A stretch of 64,000 nucleotides of DNA. It comes from Sorghum bicolor. Its lineage: Eukaryota > Streptophyta > Magnoliopsida > Poales > Poaceae. This document shows positions 33,856-45,862 of the stretch, piece after piece (the stretch's first letter is position 1; each line of letters begins with the position of its first letter). The stretch spans positions 15,865,344 through 15,929,343 of the forward strand of contig NC_012877.2 in assembly GCF_000003195.3 (NCBI RefSeq), in the 5' to 3' direction. Position numbers and translations under genes: made by a program. Under the pieces are notes generated by a model, which worked only from the letters and a program-made list of their open reading frames with translations, ran no database searches and was not told where the DNA came from.

Positions 33856-34833
33856 TGTCGGCGTCTAGACTCGTCGTCTAGACACAAACAAGTGATGAGT
33901 CTGCGTGTCTACCTAAACCCGGATGGTGATGCAAGTGGAACACAGAGAATTTATACCGGTTCGGGCTAAGGATGCCCTACGTCCAGTGTGAGATCGGGGG
34001 TCTGTATTGCCTTGCACCCAAGAGTGCTTGTAGTAGGGGTATACAAGCGGGTTGCAAGAGAGGGCTAAGTCCCAAGTCTCGACTTTGTGTGGCGGACAGA
34101 GCGTTACTCGCTACTCTGGTGTGTGAGTGAACTTGCTTGGAGTTCTAGTGTTGTGTGCGTGGTGAGTCTGCTTTGGATGTGAGCCCTGGCTCCCCTTTTA
34201 TAGTATTAAGGGAACACAGGGTTTTTACATGTGTTGACCAGTGATCTTCCTCTTGTTGGACGGCAAAGCTATAGTCCCGACCCTGTAGAAGCTTGTCCAT
34301 CCCGTCCTTGAGGCATGGCTGACAGTATGGTTGCTCCTGTGGAGGGTCGCCGAGCCCTGTTGAGGTCGTGGGGGTCGGATCAGTGACACTGCAGCTTGTC
34401 CTGTAATAGTAGGAGAAGACAGCCAATAGTGACAGTGGATAATCTCTTCCATACCTCTTTTACTTTGGGGCGGTACACCATAGTGAAAGAGGTAAGGCTA
34501 CATAGTGAAAGAGGTAAGGCTACAGTGACCGGGGTGGTTGGAATAGTCGCTACCATGCCCTGCCGCGGTATGGGGATCACAGCGTCCGTCATGTCGAGGG
34601 TACGACCACCGTGCGTTGGAAGCCTGGCTCCGAGATAGGGGCTCGGGCGAGGCGGTGTCTACGCCCGAGCCCAAGAGGGGTCGGGCGAGACGGAACTTAC
34701 GCCCGAGGCAAAGGGGTCGGGCGAGGCAGAACCAGCGCCCGAGCCCTGGCGATTTTGGGTGTTCTACTTTTATTCCCCTTTTTTGTATTTTTTATTTCTT
34801 TAATTTGGGTATCCCTTTTTATGGTACCCAACA
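33856..34833 (-). repeat. 5' LTR of element A
   Basis: About 978 bp with TG...CA ends (TGTCGGCGTCTAG at the left, GGTACCCAACA at the right on the plus strand), next to the primer-binding site and gag start. The partner LTR is outside the window, so the boundary rests on the ends and on the change of sequence character at 34834. It holds a 22-bp tandem duplication (34479-34500, 34501-34522) and a GC-rich three-unit repeat near 34636-34745. Confidence 0.78.
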
Positions 34834-35640
34834 GATTGGCTCAAAATTATCCAAATGGAAAAATGGACAATATATAAAATGTAGATCTTGATGATCTCTA
34901 ACAACTTTGTATTCAAAATTTTTTCATTTGAAGTCATCAAATGGGCCATTTGATCAAGTTTGACCAAAGTCATAGCATTGGTTTTTACAAAAACACCCTT
35001 TGACCAAACCCTAGATGGTCCCAAATGGAAAAGTCATGAATACAAAGTTTGTTACACTCATCAAGTTCTACATTTTGTCTTATGGTCAACTTTTCATTTG
35101 GAAAAGTTTGAACCACTAAAGTTTGAATTTTTAGAGAATTCAAAGCCACGCAACGATTTCGGAACCCTAGATGGTCTCGAATGGAAAAGTCATGAATACC
35201 AATATTGTTCCACTCATCAATATCTACATTTAATATATAGACCATTTTTGCATTTGACAAAGTTTTGGGAAGGTGTAGTTGAAAATCCACAATTGACACA
35301 TAGTTTCATATAGTTTGTGTGAGATTCAAGATTTGGTGGGTATTGTTAACTTAAACTTTCTCAAATGGAAAAATTGTGTATATAAAAAGTTTAGATCTTG
35401 ATGATATCTAACAACTTGGTATTCAAATTTTTTCATTTTAAGTAATTTAGTTTGTCATTTGACCAAGTTTGACCAAAGTCAAAGCATTGGTTTTTACAAA
35501 AACACTCTTTGACCGAACTCTAGATGGTCCCAAATGAAAAAGTCATGAATACAAAGTTTGTTACACTCATCAAAATTCACAATTCTCAAATATAGTTTCA
35601 CACAATTCTCAGAATTCATACATTTTACAACACATACTAT
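34834..35640. repeat. Internal repetitive non-coding part of CACTA element E
   Basis: A block beginning CCTAGATGGTCCCAAATGG and ending TTACACTCATCAA recurs at about 35009-35062, 35165-35220 and 35519-35573. A second block (AAATGGAAAAAT...GTAGATCTTGATGAT) recurs at about 34853-34935 and 35363-35445. No gene is seen; AT-rich repeats are common in CACTA interiors. Confidence 0.7.
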
Positions 35641-35656
35641 TAAAAATGACTTTATG

Positions 35657-38600
35657 TTAAGCCGACACAACAGTGAACTTCTTGACGTATGACCCTTGGT
35701 TATGATCCTGCCGTAACCATGGAGTATCCTCATTGTTTAACAAAATGGTTGGGTCTTTGTTGACTATGAATGGTGGAATTCGATCATCCCTTTCATAATC
35801 GCCTGACATGTCTGACTTGTCCTCAATTCCGACAATGTTTCTTTTCCCAGAAAGGACAATGTGGCGCTTTGGCTCATTGATGATTGAGTGGTCATCATTT
35901 TTTCCTCTCTTTGGTTTCATAGACATATCCTTGACATAGAACACCTGACTCACGTCTGCAGTAAGGACGAATGGTTCGTCTTTGAACCCACTATTGTTAA
36001 GGTCCACAGTTGTCATCCCATACTCCTTGTCGACTGTTACCCCACCTTCGGTCATCTTCACCCATTGGCACCGGAACAAAGGAACTTTAATATTAGCTGC
36101 ATAGACTAGTTCCCATATGTCTTCTATGCGTTCATAATATGTTTGTTTGTTCCCATTTGGATCCGTGGCATCCACGCGTACACCACTATTTTGGTTGATG
36201 CTCCTTTTATCTTGGCCAACTGTGTAAAATATGTTACCATTTATCTCATACCCTTTGTACGTGAGGACATGCCATGATGATTGCCTGGCCAACAAATAAA
36301 GCTACTCATCAATGTTTTCATCACCTTGACATTTTTTACGCAACCAATCGCCAAAAGTTTCCATGTGCTGACGCATTATCCAAGCTTCATTCTTCCCGGG
36401 CCACTGGGACCGTAGGAAATCGTTGTGTACCTCAACATATGGTTCCACCAATGAGGAGTTATGGAGAACTATGTAGTGTGCTTTATTGAAGTAATCGTCT
36501 CCCGTACCAATATATGTTTTCTTCCCAAGTGTTCCCTTTCCGCTGAGTCTGCCCTCGTGTCGAGCTTAACGAATGCTAATTGGGTCAAGGTCTGGAATAA
36601 AGTCAACACAGAACTCTCTGACCTCCTCTGTTCCGTAGCCCTTGGCAATGCTTCCTTCTGGCCGGGAACGACTATGGACATATTTCTTTAGGACACCCAT
36701 GAATCTCTCGAAGGGGAACATGTTGTGTAGGAACACAGGACCGAGAATACGAATCTCTTTGATCAGATGAACTAGGAGGTGTGTCATGATATCGAAGAAG
36801 GATGGAGGGAACACCAACTCAAAGCTAACGAGACATTGAACGACATCATTCTGCAGAATAGCTAGTTGCTCTGGATTGATTGCCTTCTGAGAAATTGCAT
36901 TGAGGAATAAACATAGCTTTACGGTGGCTAGACGTACGTGTGGAGGTAAAATTCCTCTTAAAACCACCGGCAGCAATTGCGTCATTAGAACGTGAGAGTC
37001 ATGGGACTTCAAGTTCAGGAATTTCTTCTCTGGCACATTAATTATTCCCTTGATATTGGTGGAGAATACAGATGGGACCTTGATGCTGCTAAGACATTCA
37101 AACATGCTTTCCTTCTCTTCTTTGCTCAGAGTGTAGCTAGCATGGCTTAAGTAATGGCGTCCATCATCTGTCTTTTCTGGATGCAGGTTGTCTCGTTCTT
37201 TCATGCGCTGCAAGTCTTGTCGTGCTTCAAGTGAATCCTTAGACTTTTAGTAGACACCCATGAATCCGAGCAAGTTCACACAAAGATTCTTTGTCAGATG
37301 CATCACGTCGATCGCGTTGCGGACCTCTAGGACATTCCAGTAAGGTAGCTCCCAAAATATGGATTTCTTCTTCCACATGGGTACGTGTCCCTTAGCATCC
37401 TTGGGAATAGGTTCACTGCCTTGTCCCTTTCCAAATACCACTTTTATATCCTTAACCATTTTGAGTACATCATCCCCGATTCGATTGAGAGGTTTGGTCC
37501 GGTGGTCTGCCTTGCCTTTAAAATGCTTGCCTTTCTTTCGTACTGGGTGGTTCACAGGAAGAAACCGACGGTGGCCAAGGTACATGACCTTTCGACATTT
37601 TTTCAAAAATACACAGTCAAGGTCTTCATAACAATGTGTGCATGCATTATATCCCTTGTTTGACTGGCCTGAAAGATTACTCAGAGCTGGCCAATCATTG
37701 ATTGTTACAAACAGCAATGCTCGCAGGTCAAAGTGCTCTTGTTTGTACTCATTCCACACGCGAACTCCTGGTTTGCTCCATAAAAGTTGAAGTTCCTCAA
37801 CTAATGGCCTTAGGTAGACATCTATGTCATTGCCAGGTTGCTTCGGTCCTTGGATAAGCACCGGCATCATAATAAACTTCTGCTTCATGCATAGCCATGG
37901 AGGAAGATTGTAGATACATAGAGTAACTGGCCAAGTGTTGTGACTACTGCTCTGCTCACCGAAAGGATTCATACCATCTGTACTTAAGGCGAACCGCAAG
38001 TTTCTAGCATTATCTGCAAAATCTGGGAATTCTCTATCTATCGCGCTCCACTAGGATCCATCGGCAGGGTATCTCAGCATATTGTCTATCTTACGGTCTT
38101 CTTTATGCCACCGCAACAACTTTGCATTGTCCTTATTTCTGAACAGACGTTTTAATCATGGTATTATAGGAGCATACCACATAACCTTGGCAGAAATTTT
38201 CTTCCTATGACGTTCTTCACCCTCAACATCGCCAGGATCATCTCATCTAATCTTATACCGTGATGCCTTACATACTGGACATGCATCCAAATTCTCGTAT
38301 TCCTCCCCACGGTAGAGGATGCAGTCATTAGGACATGCGTGTATCTTCTGGATTTCTAATCCCAAAGGGCAGACAACCTGTTTTGCTTCATACGTAGTGG
38401 TGGGCAATTCGTTCCCTTTCGGGAGCATCTTTTTTATGATCTTCAATAACTGCCCAAATGCCTTGTCAGATGTACCATTCTTTGTCTTCCATTGCATCAA
38501 TTCCAGTGTGGTACCCAGCTTTTTTTGCCCCTCTTCAGCGGTGGGATATAGCGATTTCCTATGGTCCTCTAGCATGTGCTCGAACTTGGCTTTCTCTTTA

Positions 38601-39011
38601 TCACTTTCACATTCTCTTTGTGCATCACGGATGGCATCACCAAAAGCATCATCGCCCCGGTCATCTTCTGCCGCTACCTCTTCTTCATTATCTCCCCCCA
38701 TTGCAACATCATTGAAGCCACCGTACTGAGCAATAATATTGGCATAGTCCAATTCTTCTTCTTCTTCTTCACCTTCATCCATTATAATCCCGCTTTCTCC
38801 ATGATTGGTCCAACAAATATATATAGTTTGGTACGAAACCAGACTTTAATAAGTGCGAATGAAGAGTTCTTGAGTTAGAATATTCCGTCAAATTCTTGCA
38901 CACGGCACATGGACAGCACATGAAACCGTCCATCTTATTTGTCTCGGCCACACTTAAGAAATAGTGCACGCCATTAATGAACTCTTCGGAGCGCCGATCG
39001 GCATTATACAT
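35657..39011 (-). pseudogene. CACTA TNP2-type transposase, degenerate
   Basis: Order on the minus strand: a transposase-associated N-terminal domain (38775-39011, MYNADRRSEEFINGV, CCPCAVC), an acidic linker, a Cys-rich segment (ACPNDC, CPVCKASRYK), the transposase_21 core (37247-37999, ending DVMHLTKNLCVNLLG), a DUF4218 region (36566-37213, FPPSFFDIMTHLLVHL, GPVFLHNMFPFERFMG) and a DUF4216 region (35657-36295). Most of it is in one frame, broken by a TGA at 38243-38245, further stops near 38168 and 38052, and a TAG at about 37247. The N-terminal domain is in another frame, possibly after an intron or frameshift. It would have bound the terminal repeats and cut out the element. Confidence 0.88.
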
Positions 39012-40209
39012 CTAATTACGTGTTACCATCTGCATTAAATATAACATATATATTATGAAAACCATGCACAAATATAGTTTCTCATCTTATTGCACTGTTT
39101 GTCTAAGATACATAGTTGATTAATTTAGGAAAGCTTGGCTACAACAAATACAATCGCAACTAGCACTAAAAAACCAAAACTAAAATGCACTTAAGCAACA
39201 TAATTAGTTCGCGTCCGATAACAACTATAATAGATAGATCATTCGCTTGATCAATATCATTGAACTCCTTTCGTCGGCTCACTGCCTCACCACCTTCAGC
39301 CTCAATCAGCTGTGCAAAAGATTTCTTAATGTGTTCAATGTATTCTTCCTCCCAGTACCAACATGTACATCCGCCGGTACCGTCCCACTAAAATTAAAAG
39401 AGAGAATCAAAAGTTTAATTAATATCATTTAAAAAAATATGCACATATATAAGCAAATGTCTAGAAATAACTCACATTACGATCCGGACACTTGTAGAAT
39501 ATACGACCCTTGTTTACTCCCTCTTTCGACACTTTGTACTCCATCACAATCTTCTGCCCATACTTGCCACAAGTAATGAGAGGGAGTTCCGGCCAGTATC
39601 GCTTTGAACCCGTTGAGAGACCGAAGACCCGGTCACGGTTGCCATCTACTATCCATACTCAATTTTTAAACAATTATAAAATTCCACATTTACTAGTAAA
39701 CATCTATGATTAAAGAAGAACCTAATAATATCCTTTATTTGTCTAGTTACTTCAACAAATCTTCTAAATTATACAATGGACATTATGTAGTAATAAAAAT
39801 AAATCAAGTGATATTAACAAACCAATTAATTTGAACTATCCTACTTTCTAAGATCATAAAAAGATACTATAATTCATTCTTGCGAACTACATTAATACTA
39901 GGTCAACCATGAAATATGATATATATATATATATGTATATATATACCAATTCATGTGAATGATTCAAAATAACAAAGTGGATTTGAGCTAAAAATGATGA
40001 GAACATCACAAGCCAAAAACAACATGAAAAAGACAAGAAATGTGAAGTTAGTCACCTCCAAGCATGAAGAGACGATGACGGAGTCGAAGAAGATCAACGA
40101 TGGGCGTCGAAAATGAAGAACAAATGAAGAACAAGCAAGAAGAAGCTCCAAGAACGACAATGATGCTCTCGGTTTTAAATGGGTAGAGGGGAGGAGGGGG
40201 CGGGCCTAT
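39012..40209. other. CACTA 5' non-coding region, no gene seen
   Basis: AT-rich, with possible small exons but nothing I can assign. From 39511 onward it is repeated at 42309-43347. Confidence 0.6.
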
Positions 40210-40500
40210 AAACCGGAGCTTTAGCACCAGTTCAGGGCAAAAACCGGTGCTCAAGGGTCACCCTTTAGCACCGGTTTGTGTGCCAAACCGGTGCTAAAGG
40301 CTTTGTCTCGGCCCGTGGCACTAGCCGGTGCTAAAGGGGTCCCTTTAGCACCGGTTGGTAACACGAACCAGTGCTAAAGGGTCCCTGCCCCGACAGCACC
40401 TGTCAGTAGCCGTTGGGCAGGACCCATTAGCACTGGTTCGTGTTACGAACCGGTGTTAAAGGGGCCTTTAACCCCGGGCCGCAAAAAGGCCGAGGTTTTT
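40210..40500. repeat. CACTA subterminal repeats (CCGGTGCTAAAG family)
   Basis: Repeated inverted pairs of CTTTAGCACCGG and CCGGTGCTAAAG, for example around TTTGTGTGCCAAA near 40275. These are the transposase-binding subterminal repeats typical of grass CACTA elements. Confidence 0.85.
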
Positions 40501-40542
40501 GGCCATTTTAGACATCGACCAATGCCTCATTCTGCAGTAGTG

Positions 40543-42308
40543 TTAGTCATCGGTAGGCCAAACTAAGCAAGTAAGCACTTTATGGAAAGCTTAACAACTT
40601 CTAGACATCACAGAAAGATTCCCAACCGAAAAAGAATAAAATAGACAAAGTCTGCTGGCTGTTCTGGAAAATCCAGAGAACAAGCACTTCGCAGCAGCTA
40701 CTTGCAATAGTCATAACTTTTAAACTACTAAGCCAAATGTCATGAAATTTGGACACAAGGTAGATAAGCAAGTTAGCTACAAGTTTGTTATAGACAAGTT
40801 TTCCAGAAACTTCATCTTCAAGCAGTTCTTAAGTAAATTCTATCAGCTACACAGAATATGCTCTAGACAAGGCAAAATTAGCAAAATAATATTTTAGCAC
40901 ATATTAAGAATGCAACATTGGTTCAAACCAAAAATACCAGTAGCTAGAATATGTCTAAGAAACACCATAAAACATCATGGCAAGGTTTAAACTTATTTTT
41001 ATTATCCCCTTTTCTATTTATTTAATTGTTAATATGAATTAATGAGCATGTAGTACAAGTGCTCTAAAAATTCTAATAAAATTACAGCAAGCTATCTAGG
41101 CGACCACAAGGTTACTGTAAAATTTTCATAGCTCTTTCACATGCAGATTGTGAGATAAAAAAATAACAAGCTAACAATAGCATTAATGGCATAAATGTGA
41201 AACCCTATCAAAATTGTCAAACAACATATTTCAGATTTTTCTTAGCTTTGCTTACACATGATTATATCACTCAGCAACTTTCATCATAAAAGGAGTCATA
41301 CTTTATTTATTAAAAATACCACAAGAAACTCCTATTTAAACAAAAGGGTATTTATAACTTTACCAACAGGCATCCAAAAATTATGAGATATTTATCAGCG
41401 CCTATACATAGCATAAAGAACAATCTCCTAAATTTGCATGGCCATAGGACTTATAGATCTCAAGATATAATTATCTTCTTTTTACCAAGGATTAAATCAT
41501 ATCTATTTATTTCTGCAAAAACATGGCATGCTTCATATTTTTATTAAAAATTAGACTAACTCAAGAATCTGACAAAATTAGAATCACTCCATTTGGATCT
41601 ACCTAACTCAAGTTATGAATTATCCAAGAATAGCATTGAATCTGCCAAAACAGAAATAGGGCAGAGAAAGGCAGAGGCTGACAGGGGGACCCACTGGTCA
41701 GCGGGACCCGCTCGACCGTGACACAGAGACAGGGGAGAGCTCGTCATCGGCGAAACTCGACGACGGCGAGGCCTCGGTCGAATCCAAGGGCACGGTCATG
41801 ACCCTCTCACCAAGGCGGACCTACCGAGGTACGATACCCTAACTCTACCAAGCTCATGGGGGCTCGTCGGCGTGAATGGCGGCTCAGCGGCGCTGCGGGC
41901 GATACGATGGCGTGCTCGGCCGATGCCGACCCAGTTGAGGTTCACGCGGAGCATCAGTGAGTCAAGGGGAAGCTCTCGGAACAAAAATGAGAAGAAATGG
42001 TGGAGTAGGGAGGCCTGGCCACGTCGCCGGTGAGCTCGGCAGAACTCCGGTGAGGAAGAACGGCTCAGAGCTTGGTAATGCCGCCTTACCCACGCTCGAC
42101 AGTGGCAATGGAGGTGACGCCAAGGTAGAGGAGGTTCTGGCAGAGCTCTGGGCGGGCTGGCTTGGCCAGAGACGGCGAGGAAAGCTCGGGCGGAGTCGCT
42201 GACTCACGTCGGAGCTCGCCGAGGAAGAAGTGGAGAGGAGAGAGAGCGCTGGGGAGGCGAATGAGGTCGGCTGGCGCTCGGGGTGGCGTCGTGGCGTCCA
42301 AGTGGAGA
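40543..42308 (-). repeat. Fragment of a D-like Tekay LTR
   Basis: The segment is homologous, with substitutions and small gaps, to about 10065-11820 of solo LTR D (for example AAGCAAGTAAGCACTTT, GCAGCAGCTACTTG, AAATACCACAAGAAACTCC, GTGGCGTCCAAGTG). Both its ends abut CACTA sequence. No target duplication is visible, so it is a fragment rather than a clean insertion. Confidence 0.85.
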
Positions 42309-42700
42309 TGTTTACTTCCTCTTTCGACACTTTGTACTCCATCACAATCTTCTGCCCACACTTGCCACAAGTAATCAGAGGGAGTTCCGGCCGGTATCGC
42401 TTTTGAACCCGTTGAGAGACCGAAGACCCGGTCACGGTTCCTATCTACTATCCATACTCAATTTTTAAACAATTATAAATTTCACATTTACTAGTAAACA
42501 TGTATGATTAAAGAAGAACCTAATAATATCCTTTATTTGTCTAGTTACTTCAACAAATCTTCTAAATTATACAATGGACATTATGTAGTAATAAAAATAA
42601 ATCAAGTGATATTAACAAACCAATTAATTTGAACTATCCTACTTTCTAACATCATAAAAAGATACTATAATTCATTCTTGCAAACTACATTAATACTAGG

Positions 42701-42769
<69 letters not shown>

Positions 42770-43347
42770 TGTGAATGATTCAAAATAACAAAGTGGTTTT
42801 GAGCTAAAAATGATGAGAACATCACAAGCCAAAAACAACATGAAAAAGACAAGAAATGCTGAAGTTAGTCACCTCCAAGCACGAAGAGACGATGACGGAG
42901 TCGAAGAAGATCAACGATGGGCGTCGGAAATGAAGAACAAGCAAGAAGAAGCTCCAAGAACAACAATGGTGCTCTCGGTTTCAAATGGGCAGAGGGGAGG
43001 AGACGGCGGGCCTATAAACCGGAGCTTTAACACAGGTTCAGGGCAAAAACCGGTGCTAAAGGGTCACCCTTTAGCACCGGTTTGTGTGCCAAACCGGTGC
43101 TAAAGGCTTTGCCTTGGCCCGTGGCACTGGCCAGTGCTAAAGGGGACCCTTTAGGACCGGTTGGTAACACGAACCGGTGCTAAAGGGTCTCTGCCCCGAC
43201 AGCACCTATCATAGCCATTGGGCAGGACCCTTTAGCACCGGTTCGTGTTACGAACCGGTGTTAAAGGGGCTTTTAACCCCGGGCCGCAAAAAGGCTGAGG
43301 TTTTTGGCCATTTTGGGCATCGACCAATGCCTCATTCTATAGTAGTG
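42309..43347 (-). mobile_element. Second CACTA 5' end fragment
   Basis: It matches 39511-40542 almost throughout, with the same orientation and the same subterminal repeats, and ends CTATAGTAGTG at 43347. It lacks a transposase and is cut at 42309, directly against the LTR fragment. Confidence 0.88.
42703..42766. repeat. (AT)32 microsatellite
   Basis: An uninterrupted AT run inside the second CACTA fragment. The paralogous position in the first copy (39919-39946) is shorter and interrupted. Confidence 0.95.
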
Positions 43348-43542
43348 GTCACATCGAATCTTTAAACGTATGCATGAAGTATTAAATATAGATGAAAATA
43401 AAAACTAATTACACAGTTTGGTCGGAATTGACGAGACGAATCTTTTGAGCCTAGTTAGTCCATAATTGAACAATATTTGTCAAATACAAACAAAAGTGCT
43501 ACTATTCTTATTTTTTAAAATGTTTTGGAAGTAAACAAGGCC
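43348..43542. repeat. Truncated GGCCTTGTTTAGTT-family MITE
   Basis: It has the internal signature ATCGAATCTTTAAACG...GAGACGAATCTTTTGAGCC and the right end AAACAAGGCC. The left end is missing where the CACTA fragment abuts. Confidence 0.75.
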
Positions 43543-44100
43543 TTAGAATTTGGAGGCTTGATATGGTCCTCCTCTCTCCATCTTAACTTTCACCTATGTT
43601 GAGATACACACCCATGCAATACATTTACTCTTCCTCTCTCTCTCACTCTCACTCTTTAGCTTTGATTCTTCTGAGATTTGAGATGTGGCTTGAGAGGGAA
43701 AAGCATTGGGTGGTGAGATTTGAGTGCTTGAAGGTCATTCTCATTCTGACACCGTTTTCTGCCACTATCATTTTTACATAGCATGAACGCTATTGCTATA
43801 GCTACCATTTTTGCAGAGGCAGTACAACTTCTTGTAGTTGTTGCCTAGTTTTGTTGTCAAACATTGCTACAACGGATGCCAAATCCATCAATCCCCTCTA
43901 GCGCTTTAAGGGCGTGTTTGTTTCTAACTAGCAAAAGTTCATAGGGGGCTATGATCCCCTAGGTAGTCGATTTCATGCGCCTGACAGCTGGATCTTCTAG
44001 GCCACATTGCAATGCAAAGATGCCCTAAGGCCATGAGCCTCTCTTTAGCTAGGTGTCGTGCCATGTCAAAGACAAATGTGACACAAATCGTCAGTGGCGA

Positions 44101-44406
44101 ATTTATGACATAATTTTCAACACATCTATATTTTTGAAAACGATGTAGAATATTTTCATTCCCATAAAACTCTTATCACTTCTATCTTCACAAATACGAT
44201 GTCGCATTAGTATATTTAATGTTCATGAAACTATGAGAAAACATCCGGAGCTTAATGGTGTTTCGTTAGAGTTTCATGGACATTAAATATGCTGATATGA
44301 CACTATATTAGTGAAGACAGAGGTGATAAGAGTTTCATAGGCGTAGAGAGAGTTTCATGAGGATGAAACTCTTCTACATTGTTTCTAAAATAAACTAGGT
44401 CATAAA
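44101..44406. repeat. Fold-back MITE
   Basis: Long inverted repeats: about 44160-44229 (CATAAAACTCTTATCACTTC...) pair with about 44271-44342 (...GGTGATAAGAGTTTCAT), and the outer ends TTATGAC and GTCATAA pair. No coding sequence. Confidence 0.75.
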
Positions 44407-44462
44407 ACCTCCACTGAGGAACTACTTTGTTGAACTATACTTGCCATTCCCTATCATAGTGA

Positions 44463-44712
44463 GGCCTTGTTTAGTTCAAAAACTTTTCAAGTTAGACCTT
44501 CCTAAAATTTGTTAAGATTCTCCATTACATCAAATCTTTGAACACATGCATAGAGTTTAAATATAGATAAAAAATAACCATTTGTACAGTTTATCTATAA
44601 TTGGTGAGACAAATCTTTTAAGCTTAGTTAGTCCATGATTGGACAATAATTACCAAATACAAATGAAAGTGCTACAGTAGCAAAGCAAAAAAATTCACAA
44701 CTAAACAAGGCC
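44463..44712. repeat. GGCCTTGTTTAGTT-family MITE, complete
   Basis: It begins GGCCTTGTTTAGTTC and ends AACTAAACAAGGCC, about 250 bp, with the family signature GAGACAAATCTTTTAAGC inside. No clear target duplication by eye. Confidence 0.82.
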
Positions 44713-45143
44713 TTACTGTAGCATTTTGTTTAGATGTGGCGATTATTGTTCAATCATGGTCTAATTAGACTCAAAAGATTTGTCTCGTAAATTACAGACA
44801 AACTGTATAATTAGTTTTTTAATTTATATCTAATGCTCTATACATGTACCGTAAAATTCGATGTGACGAAAAATCTTGATTTTTTTTATTTTTTGGAGAA
44901 ACTAAGGCCGTGTTTAGTTACTGAAGGAAAAAATTTCACGACATTGTAGCACTTTTGTTTGTTTGTGGTAATTATTGTCCAACCATGGATTAACTAGGCT
45001 CAAAAGATTTGTCTCGTCAATTCCGACCAAACTGTGCAATTAGTTTTTATTTTTGTCTATATTTAATACTTCATGCATGCGTCTAAAGATTCGATGTGAC
45101 GGAAAATCTTGAAAAGTTTTAAGTTTTGGGGTGGAAGTAAAGA
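44713..45143. repeat. Two further adjacent copies of the same MITE family
   Basis: One copy runs to AAACTAAGGCC near 44908. Another starts GGCCGTGTTTAGTTAC at 44905 and fades near 45143. They carry the shared core CAAAAGATTTGTCTCG and a GATTCGATGTGACG segment. The copies are packed end to end. Confidence 0.7.
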
Positions 45144-45508
45144 CCTGTACTGTACACCCTGCATTCATGATATATACAACGCACGACTATACTGTGTGCA
45201 CGCACACGCCCTGCACCAACCGCCATTACACCGCACTTTGTCGGGACACCTAAAAGATCACTAATAGATCAGAGAGATGAGAGATCACAGCTGATTGACT
45301 GAGAACTAGTGCACGATCTACTAGTGATTAAGACCAACAACAAGCATATGCATGCGTGGATCAATTATCAATTGATCACGCTTATATACGCTTACATGCG
45401 TGTCAATATTATTAGGCCCAGAGGTTCCACGATGCTCAACCTTTTTTTTTTGCTAAATTAGGCTCTGCTCAGAACATGGGAATTAGTTTCCTTTACGTGC
45501 TTTTATTA

Positions 45509-45620
45509 TATAATCTTTGTCATGATGCACAAATCGAACGGGGTTTCAATTCATGCCCGGAAAATATAATCTTTGTCATGATGCACAAATCGAACGGGGT
45601 TTCAATTCATGCCCGGAAAA
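45509..45620. repeat. Perfect 56-bp tandem duplication
   Basis: 45509-45564 and 45565-45620 are identical (from TATAATCTTTGTCATGATGC to ATGCCCGGAAAA). Confidence 0.95.
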
Positions 45621-45626
45621 CATGAA

Positions 45627-45862
45627 GGGCCTGTTTGGTATAGCTCACAACAGCTCATGAGTTAGGATGAAGCTGAAAAAAGTAGCTTATTCCAGCTCTC
45701 TCCCTCATTTATCTCTCTCAACCATGCATGAAGTAGTTGGTGAAGTTATTTTACCAAACACTTTTTCCAAAACAACTTAGCTTCATCTAGAAAGTTGCTC
45801 ATGAAGCTATTTTCTAAAAAAACAGCTTTACTAATGAAGTTCAGTTGTGCCAAACAAGGCCA
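45627..45862. repeat. Tourist-like MITE
   Basis: It starts GGGCCTGTTTGGTATAGC and ends GTGCCAAACAAGGCC, with internal symmetry around AGCT-rich sequence. About 236 bp, non-coding. Confidence 0.72.

Larger units (their letters stand above)
34834..40542 (-). mobile_element. Element E: CACTA (En/Spm) DNA transposon, right part
   Basis: The right terminus ends ...GCAGTAGTG at 40542, that is CACTACTGCAGAATGAGG read on the minus strand. Subterminal inverted CCGGTGCTAAAG repeats follow, then a minus-strand TNP2-type transposase. Element A's LTR abuts it at 34834, so the left end lies beyond the window. The transposase is broken, so this copy is not autonomous. Confidence 0.88.

Noticed and set aside
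35494..35733. Small open frames in the CACTA internal repeats
   Set aside because: They are translations of the repeated AT-rich block and recur with it.
40210..40500. Regularly spaced short repeats resembling a CRISPR array
   Set aside because: They are inverted CACTA subterminal repeats in a plant nuclear genome, with no uniform spacers.
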